35,128 nucleotides of DNA from contig JALSHB010000004.1 of NCBI GenBank assembly GCA_026982475.1, positions 1-35,128 of the forward strand. Direction: 5' to 3'. A model generated the notes under the pieces. The model was not told the DNA's origin. It did no database searches and saw only the letters and a program-made list of their open reading frames with translations. Of the stretch, positions 9,780-18,629 are shown piece by piece. The position numbers and the translations under genes are program-made. Source of the DNA: Chromatiales bacterium (GTDB lineage Bacteria; Pseudomonadota; Gammaproteobacteria; SZUA-152). The first letter of the stretch is position 1. Each line of letters starts with the position of its first letter.

Positions 9780-10217
9780 ATGGCTGCCTACAAAAAGATT
9801 CTGGCGACGATCGATTTGGGTCGTGATGGCGAGGCTGTCTGTCAGCGGGCCGCTGAGCTGGCGGAAAGATATTCCGCCAAACTGCTGCTGTTGCATGTGG
9901 TGGAGTATGTGCCCATGGACCTTGGCAGTGACCTGATGCTTCCCCAGCCCATGGAAATCGAGGAATCCCTGGTGGCGCGGGCAAAGGATTATCTGGCAGA
10001 CAGGGTAAAAGCGCTGGATGGCCTTGATGTCGTTTCAGATGTCGAGGTGGGGGCGACAAAGTCGGAGATCATTCGCTATGCCGATGAAAACCAGGTGGAT
10101 CTGATCGTCATCGGCCGTCATGGCCGGCATGGGATCTTCAGATTGCTGGGTTCCACCGCAAATGCGGTTTTGCACAGCGCTCACTGTGATGTGTTGGCCG
10201 TGAATATTGAGGATTAG
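9780..10217 (+). CDS. Universal stress protein, UspA family
   Basis: It encodes 145 aa. The ATG at 9780 is preferred over an upstream in-frame ATG at 9750 because GGAGGT lies five bases before it and the protein then begins MAAYKKILATIDLG, the standard UspA first strand. The ATP-binding pattern G-2x-G-9x-G-S/T is seen near the end (GRHGRHGIFRLLGSTANAV), followed by the terminal strand CDVLAVNIE. It is likely a cytoplasmic ATP-binding homodimer induced in stationary phase or stress. It stands alone, downstream of groESL but separated by the groESL terminator, so it needs its own promoter, which I could not define. Confidence 0.93.
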   Translation: MAAYKKILATIDLGRDGEAVCQRAAELAERYSAKLLLLHVVEYVPMDLGSDLMLPQPMEIEESLVARAKDYLADRVKALDGLDVVSDVEVGATKSEIIRYADENQVDLIVIGRHGRHGIFRLLGSTANAVLHSAHCDVLAVNIED

Positions 10218-11067
10218 TGAGCCGGCGACAATAAGTCTATGTCGTGTTTCGGACCGTTCCTGAAGCATCTTGCAGTGAGTAACAAGGCAAGGCCAGTGAG
10301 GTCGGCTGTTTCGAGGAACGATTTGACATCCATGGCAGTGCATCGGTAAATCTGCCCGGCACCTTCCTGGCGCGAAGCGGAAAAGGCAATCAGCTTTTTT
10401 GCCGAACGAAAATCAACAATTCTTGTTTTTCTTTTGCGATAAATCAAAGGCTTGCTGTGTTTGGTTTTGGCGATAAGTCCCTTCGGGCAACAGGTGGTTG
10501 AAAGCGCCGTTTTTCGCGACTCGCTTGGTTAAAGGCGCAGTCTGTGCGCGGAAGATTTTTCTGCAAGCCGTTCCGCTTGCACCAAAAAGTTCTATGAAAT
10601 AAGGGGTTTGCACGAATTGGGTGCGTTTGTCTGGCGCTTGTTTGGCGCCGGTCTATTAGTTGATCTTTTTCATCAAATATACGTTGACACTCGTGTTCGG
10701 ATTGTTCTAGCATCGATAGCCATAGATATTATTGATATCTGGAATTACCAAACTAATAAAAAATAATCAAATACTAATATAGTTAGCGTTCCGCTGTTGG
10801 TGACAACCAACGGGGGTGCGGCCAGGCAACAACAACCATAATGGCGCTTGTCCGCAGAGCTTGACTGACAATAAATATTATTGAGTGAGAGGGGGAGCAC
10901 CGCGTTAGCGGTCATCCCAAATATCGCGGCACCGCCCGCGAATCTTAAACATTTCCGAGTTGTACTTTATAGGCGCTTTGTTGGTGTTTCCAGCAGGGTG
11001 GTGGCGTTTCTGTTTTCGGGTTTTTTGCCCGCGGAGCGGAAGCAATCAATATGCACAGAGGATTGTT
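10218..11067 (+). other. 850-base non-coding stretch before actA
   Basis: No credible gene: the short open frames on both strands lack ribosome sites and family features. Composition drops to AT-rich at about 10720-10790. Structures seen are GCGCA-GTCTG-TGCGC in 10536-10552, an operator-like repeat and promoter at 10660-10713, a near-palindrome AGATATTATTGATATCT around 10730, and a hairpin GTTGGT-GACA-ACCAAC at 10796-10811. It probably holds the act operon promoter and a long 5' leader; a small RNA cannot be excluded. Confidence 0.5.
10660..10713 (+). promoter_or_regulatory. Candidate act operon promoter with upstream inverted-repeat operator
   Basis: TTGACA at 10684-10689 is a consensus -35; TAGCAT at 10708-10713 is a moderate -10 after 18 bases. 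Just upstream is TTGAT-N7-ATCAA at 10660-10676. The spacing of seven rules out a standard FNR site, which has four. The leader to actA would be about 350 bases. Confidence 0.4.
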
Positions 11068-11679
11068 ATGGCTGTGAATAAGCGAATTCCTGCTCGTAAT
11101 CGCCGTCGGCGCGTGGGTCTTGCCTGGGTGCTGGGACTGGTTGCCTGTTTGTTGGCGGCGCCGATGGCGATGGCCGCGAAATACGACGTGGTTGCCCCGG
11201 GTGGAAGCCACGATGGCGATGATGTAGAGCAGCCCATCGAGTTTCCGCACAACGTTCATGTCAAGGATAACGACATCAACTGCATGTACTGCCACACCTA
11301 TGCGCGGCGTAGCACGGTGGCAGGCATCCCGCCAACCAGCAAGTGCATGGGGTGTCACAAGATGGTGGCGACGGACAAGCCACGCATCAAGGCATTGACC
11401 GAGTATTGGGAAAAGAAGGAGTCACCCCCGTGGAAGAAGGTTAGCGACTTGCCGGATTTCGTGCACTTCACCCACGAAAAGCATCTGAAGACGCTGCTGT
11501 TCGATCGTGAATTTCCGGTGGAAGATGTCAAGGAGGTTTGTGCCCTCTGTCATGGCGATGTGGAAAACATGACCGTGGCAAAGAAGGTGAAACCGCTGAA
11601 CATGGGCTGGTGTGTCAATTGTCACATCGAGAACAAAGAGCTGGGCGCGCCGGGCGATTGCTGGAAATGCCACAAGTAG
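11068..11679 (+). CDS. actA: Alternative complex III pentaheme cytochrome c subunit ActA
   Basis: It encodes 203 aa from the ATG at 11068, preceded by AGAGGA. Upstream in-frame extension is possible, but only this start puts a basic Arg-rich N-terminus directly before the signal helix (VGLAWVLGLVACLLAAPMAMA). The mature protein has five CxxCH haem sites, at C72, C93, C158, C182 and C198, the last almost at the C-terminus. In ACIII, ActA is the periplasmic multihaem subunit that takes electrons from the iron-sulfur subunit and passes them to a soluble or membrane carrier. It is first of seven act genes, with actB1 31 bases downstream. Confidence 0.9.
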   Translation: MAVNKRIPARNRRRRVGLAWVLGLVACLLAAPMAMAAKYDVVAPGGSHDGDDVEQPIEFPHNVHVKDNDINCMYCHTYARRSTVAGIPPTSKCMGCHKMVATDKPRIKALTEYWEKKESPPWKKVSDLPDFVHFTHEKHLKTLLFDREFPVEDVKEVCALCHGDVENMTVAKKVKPLNMGWCVNCHIENKELGAPGDCWKCHK

Positions 11680-11710
11680 TGGGCCGCGGGCCAATAGAGT
11701 GAGTGATCTG

Positions 11711-13924
11711 ATGTCTGGAAAAATGAACCGTAGAAGTTTCATGAAAATGATGGGCTGGGGTGGCGCGGGTACGCTGCTGGCGGGTTGTGACATGCCCAGC
11801 ACGGTGACACTGGAAGAGGGGCGAGAAGAAGTCATTTCCTATCTGTCGCCGGAAGAGTACGTGATCCCCGGCGTTGGCGTCTGGTATGCCTCGACATGCA
11901 CTCAATGCGCTGCTGGATGCGGCATCCACGGCCGCGTGCGTGAAGGCCGCGTGCTGAAGCTGGAGGGGAATCCCGTTTCGCCGGTCAACAAGGGCAAGCT
12001 GTGTCAGATGGGGCAGGCAGGCGTTCAGGGTCATTACAATCCCGATCGCATCACCACGCCGCTGTTGCGCAGTGGCGGCAGCCTGTCGCCGGTGTCCTGG
12101 GAGAAGGCCGAGCAGGTGCTGGCTGAAAAGCTGGGCGGCGTGAAGGGAGATCGCTTTGCCTGGTTTACCGGCAGCATCAGTGGTCACCAGTTATCGTTAG
12201 TCTCCAGTCACCTCGATGCCATGGGATCAACCAATCACTTTGTGCACGAAGTGGTTAACAACAGTGTTGCGCAGTCGGTGTATGCCGACATGTTTGGTGA
12301 CGATGCGCCCCGTCTGCGTATCGACAAGGCGAAGATGGTGCTGTCCTTTGGCGCCGATTTCATGGGTGCCAGCGAATCGCCGCTGCTTTATTCCGGCGAC
12401 TATAGCCGTTTCCGCACCGCTGAGACACGTGGCCTGTTGGTGCAGGTGGAGCCGAAGATGTCGCTGACCGGTGGTAGCGCGGATCTGTGGATGCCCATCA
12501 GGCCGGGCACTGAGGGTGTGCTGGCGCTGGGTATCGCCAACCTGTTGCTGAACAAGCTGAAAATGAGCGATGCCGGTATCCCCGCTGACGTGCGCGAAAT
12601 GATCAACAAGTACGACGTGACCTCGGTGGCGCGTATCACCGGTGTTGCCGGGCATCGTATTCAGCGTGTCGCTGCCCTGCTGCAGGAGCGTTCGCCGAGC
12701 CTGGTACTGGCTGGTGCAACCGTCGAGGGACATACTCATGGTTATGCTTCGACCGCTGCGGTAATGATGATCAATCACATCCTTGGCAATGTCGGCAAGA
12801 CCATCGAGCCCGGTGCCAGGGTGCCTTTCCCGCAGCTGGCGGCGAAGCGTGGCGGCACGGCAGATCTTGCTGCCTTTGCCGAGGCCGCCAAGGGGCAGCA
12901 GTTGGATGTGGTGATCTTTCACGGCAGCAACCCCGCCTATACCGCGCCCGCCTCGCTGGGCCTTGATGATGGTCTGGCCAATATCGGCTTCAAGGTCGCC
13001 ATTGCCCAGTTCCCGGACGAGACCGCCATGGCGGCGGATCTGGTATTGCCCGTGGCGTCCTACCTCGAAGACTGGGGTACCCTGGCGCCGGCCTTCCTCG
13101 GCGGCGAGGCCGCGCTGCAAGTGCAGCAGCCGCTGATGGAAAAACTGCATGCCGAGACGCGTGGTTTTGGCGATATCGTGCTTGCCCTACTCAAGCAGCG
13201 CAAGGCCGCTGACTTCGACAAGTTCGAGGATTACTACGGCTATCTGCGCAATGCCTTCGCCGCGCTGCCGGCTTCGGTCAAGGGCGGCGCCGACAGCGAT
13301 GAGGCCTTCTGGAATGGCGCCTTGCAGGCTGGCGTGGTGATGCTGCCGGCGGATACCGCGCCCTTGCGATCCACGGTGGTTGCCTTTTCCGAGCCCAGGG
13401 AGGCGGACGATGCCGCCGGCGGTTTGATGCTGATCCCCTCGCCGCGCATGGGCCTGTGGGATGGGCGTCACGCCAATCTGCCCTGGCTGCAGGAAGCGCC
13501 GGACCAGATCAGCAAGGTGGTGTGGGACAGCTGGGCGGAAATTCATCCGGAAACCGCGCAGAAAAATGGAATTTCCCAGGGTGATCTGATCAGTGTCAGA
13601 TCCGCCCATGGCGAGATCCGGACGCGCGCGGTGTTGCTGAAGAGCGTGCACCGGGATGTCGTGGCGGTCCCGCTGGGCCAGGGTCATGAGGTCTACGGTC
13701 GTTATGCGGAAGGCATTGGCGCCAACCCGCTGAAGATCATCGACCCCGCACGGGATGCGAAAACCGGCGAGCTGGCCATGTATGCCACCCGGGTCAGTAT
13801 CAAACACGTTGCCGGGCCGGAACAGTTCGGCCTGGTCAAGGCGGGTGGCAGTGACACCCAGGCCGGCCGCAAGCTGGTGGTAACGGTGTCGGCCAAACAG
13901 CTCAGACGTACGGAGGGGGCGTAA
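11711..13924 (+). CDS. actB1: ACIII ActB N-terminal half as separate protein (molybdopterin-oxidoreductase-like, Tat lipoprotein)
   Basis: It encodes 737 aa from the ATG at 11711. Longer in-frame starts would overlap actA and bury the signal, and an ATG at 11723 is an alternative. The N-terminus has a Tat motif (NRRSFMKMM) and lipobox LLAGC at C26, so export as a folded lipoprotein is likely. C63, C66, C70 and C98 form CxxCxxxC-27x-C, the Fe4S4 site typical of MopB enzymes. MopB pterin-binding signatures follow (LVQVEPKMSLTGGSADLWMPIRPG), and the C-terminal domain (HPETAQKNGISQGDLISV) is intact. In ACIIIs studied structurally, ActB fuses this domain to the iron-sulfur domain and the domain binds no molybdenum. 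Here it is a separate gene, two bases from actB2. Whether it binds a cofactor is open. Confidence 0.85.
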   Translation: MSGKMNRRSFMKMMGWGGAGTLLAGCDMPSTVTLEEGREEVISYLSPEEYVIPGVGVWYASTCTQCAAGCGIHGRVREGRVLKLEGNPVSPVNKGKLCQMGQAGVQGHYNPDRITTPLLRSGGSLSPVSWEKAEQVLAEKLGGVKGDRFAWFTGSISGHQLSLVSSHLDAMGSTNHFVHEVVNNSVAQSVYADMFGDDAPRLRIDKAKMVLSFGADFMGASESPLLYSGDYSRFRTAETRGLLVQVEPKMSLTGGSADLWMPIRPGTEGVLALGIANLLLNKLKMSDAGIPADVREMINKYDVTSVARITGVAGHRIQRVAALLQERSPSLVLAGATVEGHTHGYASTAAVMMINHILGNVGKTIEPGARVPFPQLAAKRGGTADLAAFAEAAKGQQLDVVIFHGSNPAYTAPASLGLDDGLANIGFKVAIAQFPDETAMAADLVLPVASYLEDWGTLAPAFLGGEAALQVQQPLMEKLHAETRGFGDIVLALLKQRKAADFDKFEDYYGYLRNAFAALPASVKGGADSDEAFWNGALQAGVVMLPADTAPLRSTVVAFSEPREADDAAGGLMLIPSPRMGLWDGRHANLPWLQEAPDQISKVVWDSWAEIHPETAQKNGISQGDLISVRSAHGEIRTRAVLLKSVHRDVVAVPLGQGHEVYGRYAEGIGANPLKIIDPARDAKTGELAMYATRVSIKHVAGPEQFGLVKAGGSDTQAGRKLVVTVSAKQLRRTEGA

Positions 13925-13926
13925 TC

Positions 13927-14778
13927 ATGTCGCTTGATAATATTCTCAACAATTGGTCCGACTACCGCAAGGCTGCCGAAGAGGGCGGTTTCTACGACCC
14001 CGAGGGCAATCATCCCTACGAACACCGTTGGACCATGTCCATCAACCTGGACCTGTGCAACGGTTGTAACGCATGCTCTACGGCCTGTTATGCCGAGAAC
14101 AACCTGGCCTTCGTCGGCAAGGAGCGTTTCGAGAAAGGCCACGCCATGAGTTGGATGCGCATCGAGCGCTACTGGGATGACCAGGACAAGGACTATCCGG
14201 AAAAGGGCGCCAGCTTTCTGCCCATGATGTGCCAGCAATGTGGTGCCGCCACTTGTGAACCGGTGTGCCCGGTGGCGGCGACCTATCACACCCCGGATGG
14301 CCTCAATGCGCAGGTCTACAACCGCTGCATCGGTTCGCGCTACTGCTCCAACAACTGCCCGTACCGCGTGCGCTATTTCAACTTCTATTCCTATTACGAC
14401 GATGCCTGGCCCGAGCCCATGCAGCAGCAGCTCAATCCGGACATCACCGTGCGTGACAAGGGTGTGATGGAAAAGTGCACCTTCTGCGTGCAGCGCATTC
14501 GCAGCGCCAAGGACAAGGCGCAGATGGAAGACCGTCCGGTGCGGGACGGCGAGGTGATGCCGGCCTGCGCCCAGTCCTGCCCGACCTCTGCCATCGTCTT
14601 CGGCGATACCCTGGACGAGAACAGCGCCATCAGCAAGTTGTGGAAGAAGCACCAGGTCAAGCGCAACGTGACGCAACAACACAAGGAAAACCCGGAACTG
14701 CGCGGTTACCGGATTTTCGAGGAACTCAATGTGGATCCCTCCGTGATGTATCTGGAGCGGGTGCGCGAAGAGGTCTAA
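13927..14778 (+). CDS. actB2: ACIII iron-sulfur subunit (ActB C-terminal half, four-cluster ferredoxin type)
   Basis: It encodes 283 aa; GGAGGGGG precedes the ATG and the previous stop is two bases away. Four cysteine groups are seen: C44/C47/C50/C54, C102/C105/C110/C114, C134/S137/C140/C144 and C184/C187/C214/C218. Ser137 replaces one Cys in CIGSRYCSNNCPY, which predicts one Fe3S4 and three Fe4S4 clusters, as known for ACIII ActB. It has no signal peptide, so it is probably carried across the membrane with the Tat substrate ActB1 (inference). The protein bridges the quinol-oxidising ActC side to the ActA haems. It resembles the NrfC/PsrB family, but the operon identifies it as ACIII. Confidence 0.9.
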   Translation: MSLDNILNNWSDYRKAAEEGGFYDPEGNHPYEHRWTMSINLDLCNGCNACSTACYAENNLAFVGKERFEKGHAMSWMRIERYWDDQDKDYPEKGASFLPMMCQQCGAATCEPVCPVAATYHTPDGLNAQVYNRCIGSRYCSNNCPYRVRYFNFYSYYDDAWPEPMQQQLNPDITVRDKGVMEKCTFCVQRIRSAKDKAQMEDRPVRDGEVMPACAQSCPTSAIVFGDTLDENSAISKLWKKHQVKRNVTQQHKENPELRGYRIFEELNVDPSVMYLERVREEV

Positions 14779-14826
14779 CCAGTCATCGAGTCGCGAATGT
14801 GACGCACAACGTATGGTGAAACGACA

Positions 14827-16236
14827 ATGATGGTGAATGAGAAAGACATCAACGAGCAAATTGCCTGGGCGAAGATCAATACCGACGTCCTGCGCAGCAT
14901 GGAAAATCCGCGCAAGAGTTACTGGGTGGCAGTGGCGGTGTGCCTGGCGATGGTAGCCTGCGCGATGCTGGCCGAGTACATCCAGTACACCGTTGGCATG
15001 GGTGTTTCCAATCTTAACAATCCGCACATGTGGGATATGTACATCGCCACCTTCGTGTTCTGGATCGGTATGAGCCACTCCGGCACGCTGCTGTCGGCAA
15101 TACTGCATTTACTGCATGCCGACTGGCGAAAGCCAATTTACCGCTTTGCCGAGGCGATGACCACGTTTTCGCTGCTCACCGCAGGCCTGTTTCCCATTAT
15201 CCACCTGGGGCGCGTGTGGAACATGTATTGGGTGCTGCCGTATGTGAGTGATCGCGGCATCTGGCCCAACTTTCGTTCACCACTGGTGTGGGACGCCTTT
15301 GCCATCAGCACCTATCTATCGGCCTCCATGCTGTTCCTGTTCATCGGCATGATCCCGGATCTGGCCATTTGTCGTGACAACACCACCGGCTGGCGCAAGA
15401 AGCTTTACACCGCCTTGTCGCTGGGCTGGGAAGGCAATGATCGCCAGTGGCGCAACTTCCGCAAGGTCTACTTGCTGATGGCGTGCTTCCTGATTCCGCT
15501 GGCGGTGTCGGTGCATTCCATTGTCTCGGCGGACTTTGCCATGTCCATCATGCCCGGCTGGCACGTCACCAGTTTCCCTCCCTACTTTGTGGCGGGCGCC
15601 CTGTACTCGGGCTGCGCGGCGATCATCACCCTGTTCATCATGCTGCGTTACTTCTTCCGCTTCGAGGAATACATGACGCTGCCGATCATGGAGAAGACCG
15701 CCAAACTGACCTTTGCCATCGCCATGGTATGGACCTACCTGAACCTGATCGAGTTCGCCTCGGTATGGTATGGGCATGATATGTATAACAAGGAATTGCT
15801 GATCGCCAAGGCGACCGGCCCCTATGCCTGGGTCTTCTGGACCATGCTGTTTTGTGGCTCGGTGGTGCCCTTCGCCCTCGCCATCCGCAAACTGCGCCGG
15901 CACATGCCGACCATGTTCGTGGTCTCCATTCTCCTCAATGTGGGCATGTTCTTCGAACGATGGATGATCGTTGCGCCGACCCTGTCCCTGTCGCATGAGC
16001 CATGGCAGTGGGACGTGATGTGGGGAAGCATTGTCCAGTGGGCGCTGGTATTTGGCAGCTTTGGCTGGTTCGGCCTTCTGTTCCTGGTGTTCGTCAAAGT
16101 CTTTCCCTCGGTCTCCATGTACGAGGTCAAGGAAATGGTTTTCCATCGCAACATGACCGCAGGCCAGCGGGATGTTCTGCGCATGACCGACCATGCCAAG
16201 CCCGTTAAACAAACCCCCGGCGTGGAGGGCGCATAA
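14827..16236 (+). CDS. actC: ACIII NrfD-like quinol-binding membrane subunit ActC
   Basis: It encodes 469 aa, the usual ActC length. The start is ATGATG at 14827, with only a weak ribosome site. There are about ten hydrophobic helices, including SYWVAVAVCLAMVACAMLAE and AALYSG-type helices through the middle. The signature of the family is SHSGTLLSAILHLLHADWR then FPIIHLGRVW, next to the quinol pocket on the periplasmic face. It oxidises menaquinol or ubiquinol and hands electrons to the iron-sulfur subunit. The stop is immediately followed by the actD ATG, so the two are coupled. Confidence 0.93.
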   Translation: MMVNEKDINEQIAWAKINTDVLRSMENPRKSYWVAVAVCLAMVACAMLAEYIQYTVGMGVSNLNNPHMWDMYIATFVFWIGMSHSGTLLSAILHLLHADWRKPIYRFAEAMTTFSLLTAGLFPIIHLGRVWNMYWVLPYVSDRGIWPNFRSPLVWDAFAISTYLSASMLFLFIGMIPDLAICRDNTTGWRKKLYTALSLGWEGNDRQWRNFRKVYLLMACFLIPLAVSVHSIVSADFAMSIMPGWHVTSFPPYFVAGALYSGCAAIITLFIMLRYFFRFEEYMTLPIMEKTAKLTFAIAMVWTYLNLIEFASVWYGHDMYNKELLIAKATGPYAWVFWTMLFCGSVVPFALAIRKLRRHMPTMFVVSILLNVGMFFERWMIVAPTLSLSHEPWQWDVMWGSIVQWALVFGSFGWFGLLFLVFVKVFPSVSMYEVKEMVFHRNMTAGQRDVLRMTDHAKPVKQTPGVEGA

Positions 16237-16764
16237 ATGAGTAAACGACGCATACTTGCCTTGTTCGGTGATTTTGCCGAAGCCCATGATGCAATCGCCG
16301 ACATCCGTCGCAATGAAGTACCGGGCGTGACGGTGGACGATATCACTATGAAGTCGCCCATTGAGCACCCTGAGGTGGAAGAGGTGCTGGGAGACCGCCC
16401 TGTGCATATCCAGAAGTTCACCCTGTTCGGTGCCATTTTCGGACTGGTGTTCGGCTTTCTGTTTCTCGCCAGTGCCCAAGCGACCTTTCTGGTGCAGCCA
16501 CAGGGTGGCAAGGCGGTGATTCCATTGCCAGCAAACTTTGTGCTGGTCTATGAAATGGTGATTTTCTTCGCCGTTTGGATGACCTTTTTGTCATTCCTGT
16601 TTCTGTCGGGGCTGTTCAAGAAGCGCAGCCGCCTCTACAGCGAAAAGGTCAGCCTGGATCAGGTTGGTCTGATGCTGGAAATCGATGAGAGCATCGCCGA
16701 ACCGCTGAGGGATCTGTTCAAAAAGCACAAGGTTCTGGAGATTCGTGAAGAGGTCATCCAATGA
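16237..16764 (+). CDS. actD: ACIII subunit ActD (DUF3341)
   Basis: It encodes 175 aa with GGAGGG upstream. The soluble N-terminal part (RRILALFGDFAEAHDAIADI) is typical of DUF3341. Two transmembrane helices follow, at about residues 67-90 (FTLFGAIFGLVFGFLFLASA) and 104-126 (YEMVIFFAVWMTFLSFLFL), then a cytoplasmic tail. The family is a structural ACIII subunit without cofactor, and it anchors next to ActC. It overlaps actE by ATGA. Confidence 0.92.
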   Translation: MSKRRILALFGDFAEAHDAIADIRRNEVPGVTVDDITMKSPIEHPEVEEVLGDRPVHIQKFTLFGAIFGLVFGFLFLASAQATFLVQPQGGKAVIPLPANFVLVYEMVIFFAVWMTFLSFLFLSGLFKKRSRLYSEKVSLDQVGLMLEIDESIAEPLRDLFKKHKVLEIREEVIQ

Positions 16765-17297
16765 AAAAGACAAGCCTGATTTTTGCAGCTTTGCTGGCGC
16801 CGGGCGCCGCCTTGGCATGGCCGTGGTCGACAGACATGATGAACCAGCCCAGCATCAAGCCACAGGAGGGCGTTATGACGCCCTTTCCTTCTCGTTCGGT
16901 GCCGGTGACCGGTATTCCGACCATAGTCGCAAACCGTGAAGAAACACGTGGCATGGTCAATCCGGTTGACGCTTCCGAGGCCTCGATCAAGCAGGGGAGG
17001 AATCTCTACATGATCTATTGCGCGGTCTGTCATGGGCGAACTGGGAAGGCGGATTCGCCCGTCAGTTCCAAGGTTGGAGCCATTGATCTGACGGATGCCT
17101 ACGTGCAGAACGATCTTAGCGAAGGGTGGCTTTGGGGAACGATCACCTTTGGTAGTTATGTGATGCCATCCTACGGCGTTGTTACCGAAGAGGGTGGCTC
17201 AAACGATCTGTCGGTTGAGGAGCGCTGGCACGTGGTCAACTATATCAAGCATGCATTGGTCGAGGATGCAGCGGCCGCCGCCGTTGCCGCCAAATAG
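16761..17297 (+). CDS. actE: ACIII monohaem cytochrome c subunit ActE
   Basis: It encodes 178 aa and starts in the four-base overlap with actD. The signal peptide ends near ALA-W20. One haem site, C87-A-V-C90-H91, lies in YMIYCAVCHGRTGK, and the likely distal Met ligand is in the SYVMPSYG stretch. In some ACIIIs ActE is a lipoprotein; no lipobox is seen here. It is periplasmic and presumably an exit point for electrons from ActA. The C-terminus is Ala-rich and probably disordered. Confidence 0.92.
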   Translation: MKKTSLIFAALLAPGAALAWPWSTDMMNQPSIKPQEGVMTPFPSRSVPVTGIPTIVANREETRGMVNPVDASEASIKQGRNLYMIYCAVCHGRTGKADSPVSSKVGAIDLTDAYVQNDLSEGWLWGTITFGSYVMPSYGVVTEEGGSNDLSVEERWHVVNYIKHALVEDAAAAAVAAK

Positions 17298-17339
17298 CGC
17301 GCGGAGCCAATAGCCGGATAACGATAGGGGTAACGGTTC

Positions 17340-18374
17340 ATGGAAAATTTCGGAAGCTGGTCTGTATTGACCACAAACTTTCTTGTTGTTTTGTATTTGG
17401 CCCTGGCGGGCGTAACGTTCGCTTCGATCCTTCATTTGACCAATGGCAAGTGGCGGTTCCAGGTTCGCTATTATGCCGTTTCGCTGGCAGCGCTGTTCCC
17501 TCTGGCCTTTGTGCTGTTGTTGGTATTGCTGGGTGGCGGTGAGCATACCTTTCCCTGGCTGGCGCAGGCACATGACGATGGCGCGCATTTGGGGGGGTGG
17601 CTCAATTATCCCTTTCTGGTAGTTCGTGAAATTCTGGGTTTTATCGTCGTTGCTATATTGTTTGGCCTGTTTATCAAGTATCAGCACTTGACAGCCGTAA
17701 GCGACGACCCTGTGGTGCATCGGCGCTTTCGCAATATTGCCCTGCTGATTCCCTTCGCCTATGTCCTGTATGGCACCATGGTGGCCTGGGATTTCGAGAT
17801 GACCCTGCTTCCAGGCTGGCATAGCGCAAGCTTTGGTATTTATCAGTTTGTCAGCATGTTTCATGGGTTTCTCGCTTTTTTCGCGCTGATGCTGATCATG
17901 CTCAAACGCTCCGGCAAGCTGACCAGTGAGTACAAGCCCTTCGTGTTCAATTACATGGCTCAACTGATCCTGGCCTTTACCATCCTCTGGGCATACTTCT
18001 ATTTCACCCAGTATCTGATCATGTGGTACGGCCGCCTTCCGGAGGAAATGGATCGCTTTGACAACATGATGCTCTATGGCCTGGCGCCCATCTGGTGGCT
18101 GTTCCTGGTGCTGAAGGCCTTTATTCCCTTCCTTACCTTCGCCACCTGGACGCCGAACCGGCACAATCCGGCGGTGATTGGTTTCGTGGCGATTTGCATT
18201 CTCGTCGGTACCTGGCTGGAGCGTTATACCTGGATTTCCGGCTCGGTATCGCCAGAGTATTACCATATCCCCATGAGTTCGATTTTCGACATTGTGGTGA
18301 CGCTGGTGATCTTTGCGGTGGGCTGGTTTTCTGTAAAAAAGGCGCTCAATCACTACGGATTGGTTCGTGCCTGA
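17340..18374 (+). CDS. actF: ACIII NrfD-like membrane subunit ActF
   Basis: It encodes 344 aa with about ten transmembrane helices and is a diverged paralogue of ActC. Recognisable features are SVLTTNFLVVLYLALAG at the N-terminus and the conserved FWWLFL-like region (YGLAPIWWLFLVLKAF) late in the protein. The ribosome site is weak (GGGG), 42 bases after actE. In ACIII structures this subunit sits opposite ActC and has been proposed to carry a proton path. It is last in the operon, and a hairpin and terminator follow. Confidence 0.9.
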   Translation: MENFGSWSVLTTNFLVVLYLALAGVTFASILHLTNGKWRFQVRYYAVSLAALFPLAFVLLLVLLGGGEHTFPWLAQAHDDGAHLGGWLNYPFLVVREILGFIVVAILFGLFIKYQHLTAVSDDPVVHRRFRNIALLIPFAYVLYGTMVAWDFEMTLLPGWHSASFGIYQFVSMFHGFLAFFALMLIMLKRSGKLTSEYKPFVFNYMAQLILAFTILWAYFYFTQYLIMWYGRLPEEMDRFDNMMLYGLAPIWWLFLVLKAFIPFLTFATWTPNRHNPAVIGFVAICILVGTWLERYTWISGSVSPEYYHIPMSSIFDIVVTLVIFAVGWFSVKKALNHYGLVRA

Positions 18375-18378
18375 AGCT

Positions 18379-18433
18379 GCCTGACTGTCGGTCAGGCGCA
18401 CACGAGAAAGCCTCCTCTTCAGGGGGCTTTTTT
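18379..18433 (+). terminator. Tandem hairpin and intrinsic terminator of act operon
   Basis: The first hairpin is GCCTGAC-TGTCG-GTCAGGC at 18379-18397. The second, at 18410-18427, is GCCTCC-TCTTCA-GGGGGC followed by six T. The second is a standard Rho-independent terminator; the first may protect the transcript end. Confidence 0.88.
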
Positions 18434-18629
18434 GTGCGCTTCTATTCAGCTTTTGCTCAGGTTTGGCTGGTTAGCATCCAAAATGTGGAGTTGTGTGTCA
18501 TGATTAGCTTATAATAATATTAATATTTAGTATGCGAAATCCCGAGCAATTTTGTTATGCTCCGATGCCACCCGATTATTTATGGGCTAACATGTCGCGC
18601 GAAAATACCCTGTTACCAGAGAGGTAGAG
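18434..18629 (+). promoter_or_regulatory. petABC upstream region
   Basis: It contains TATAAT at 18510-18515 within a very AT-rich stretch and a 12-base perfect palindrome AATATTAATATT at 18516-18527. No good -35 box is at the right distance, so this is only a candidate promoter for the bc1 operon, separate from the act operon. Confidence 0.35.

Noticed and set aside
10660-10676. FNR/ANR box
   Set aside because: The half sites TTGAT and ATCAA are right, but the spacer is seven bases instead of four.
10881-11081. Possible 66-aa gene ahead of actA
   Set aside because: It needs a TTG start, has no ribosome site and overlaps the actA start region in another frame.
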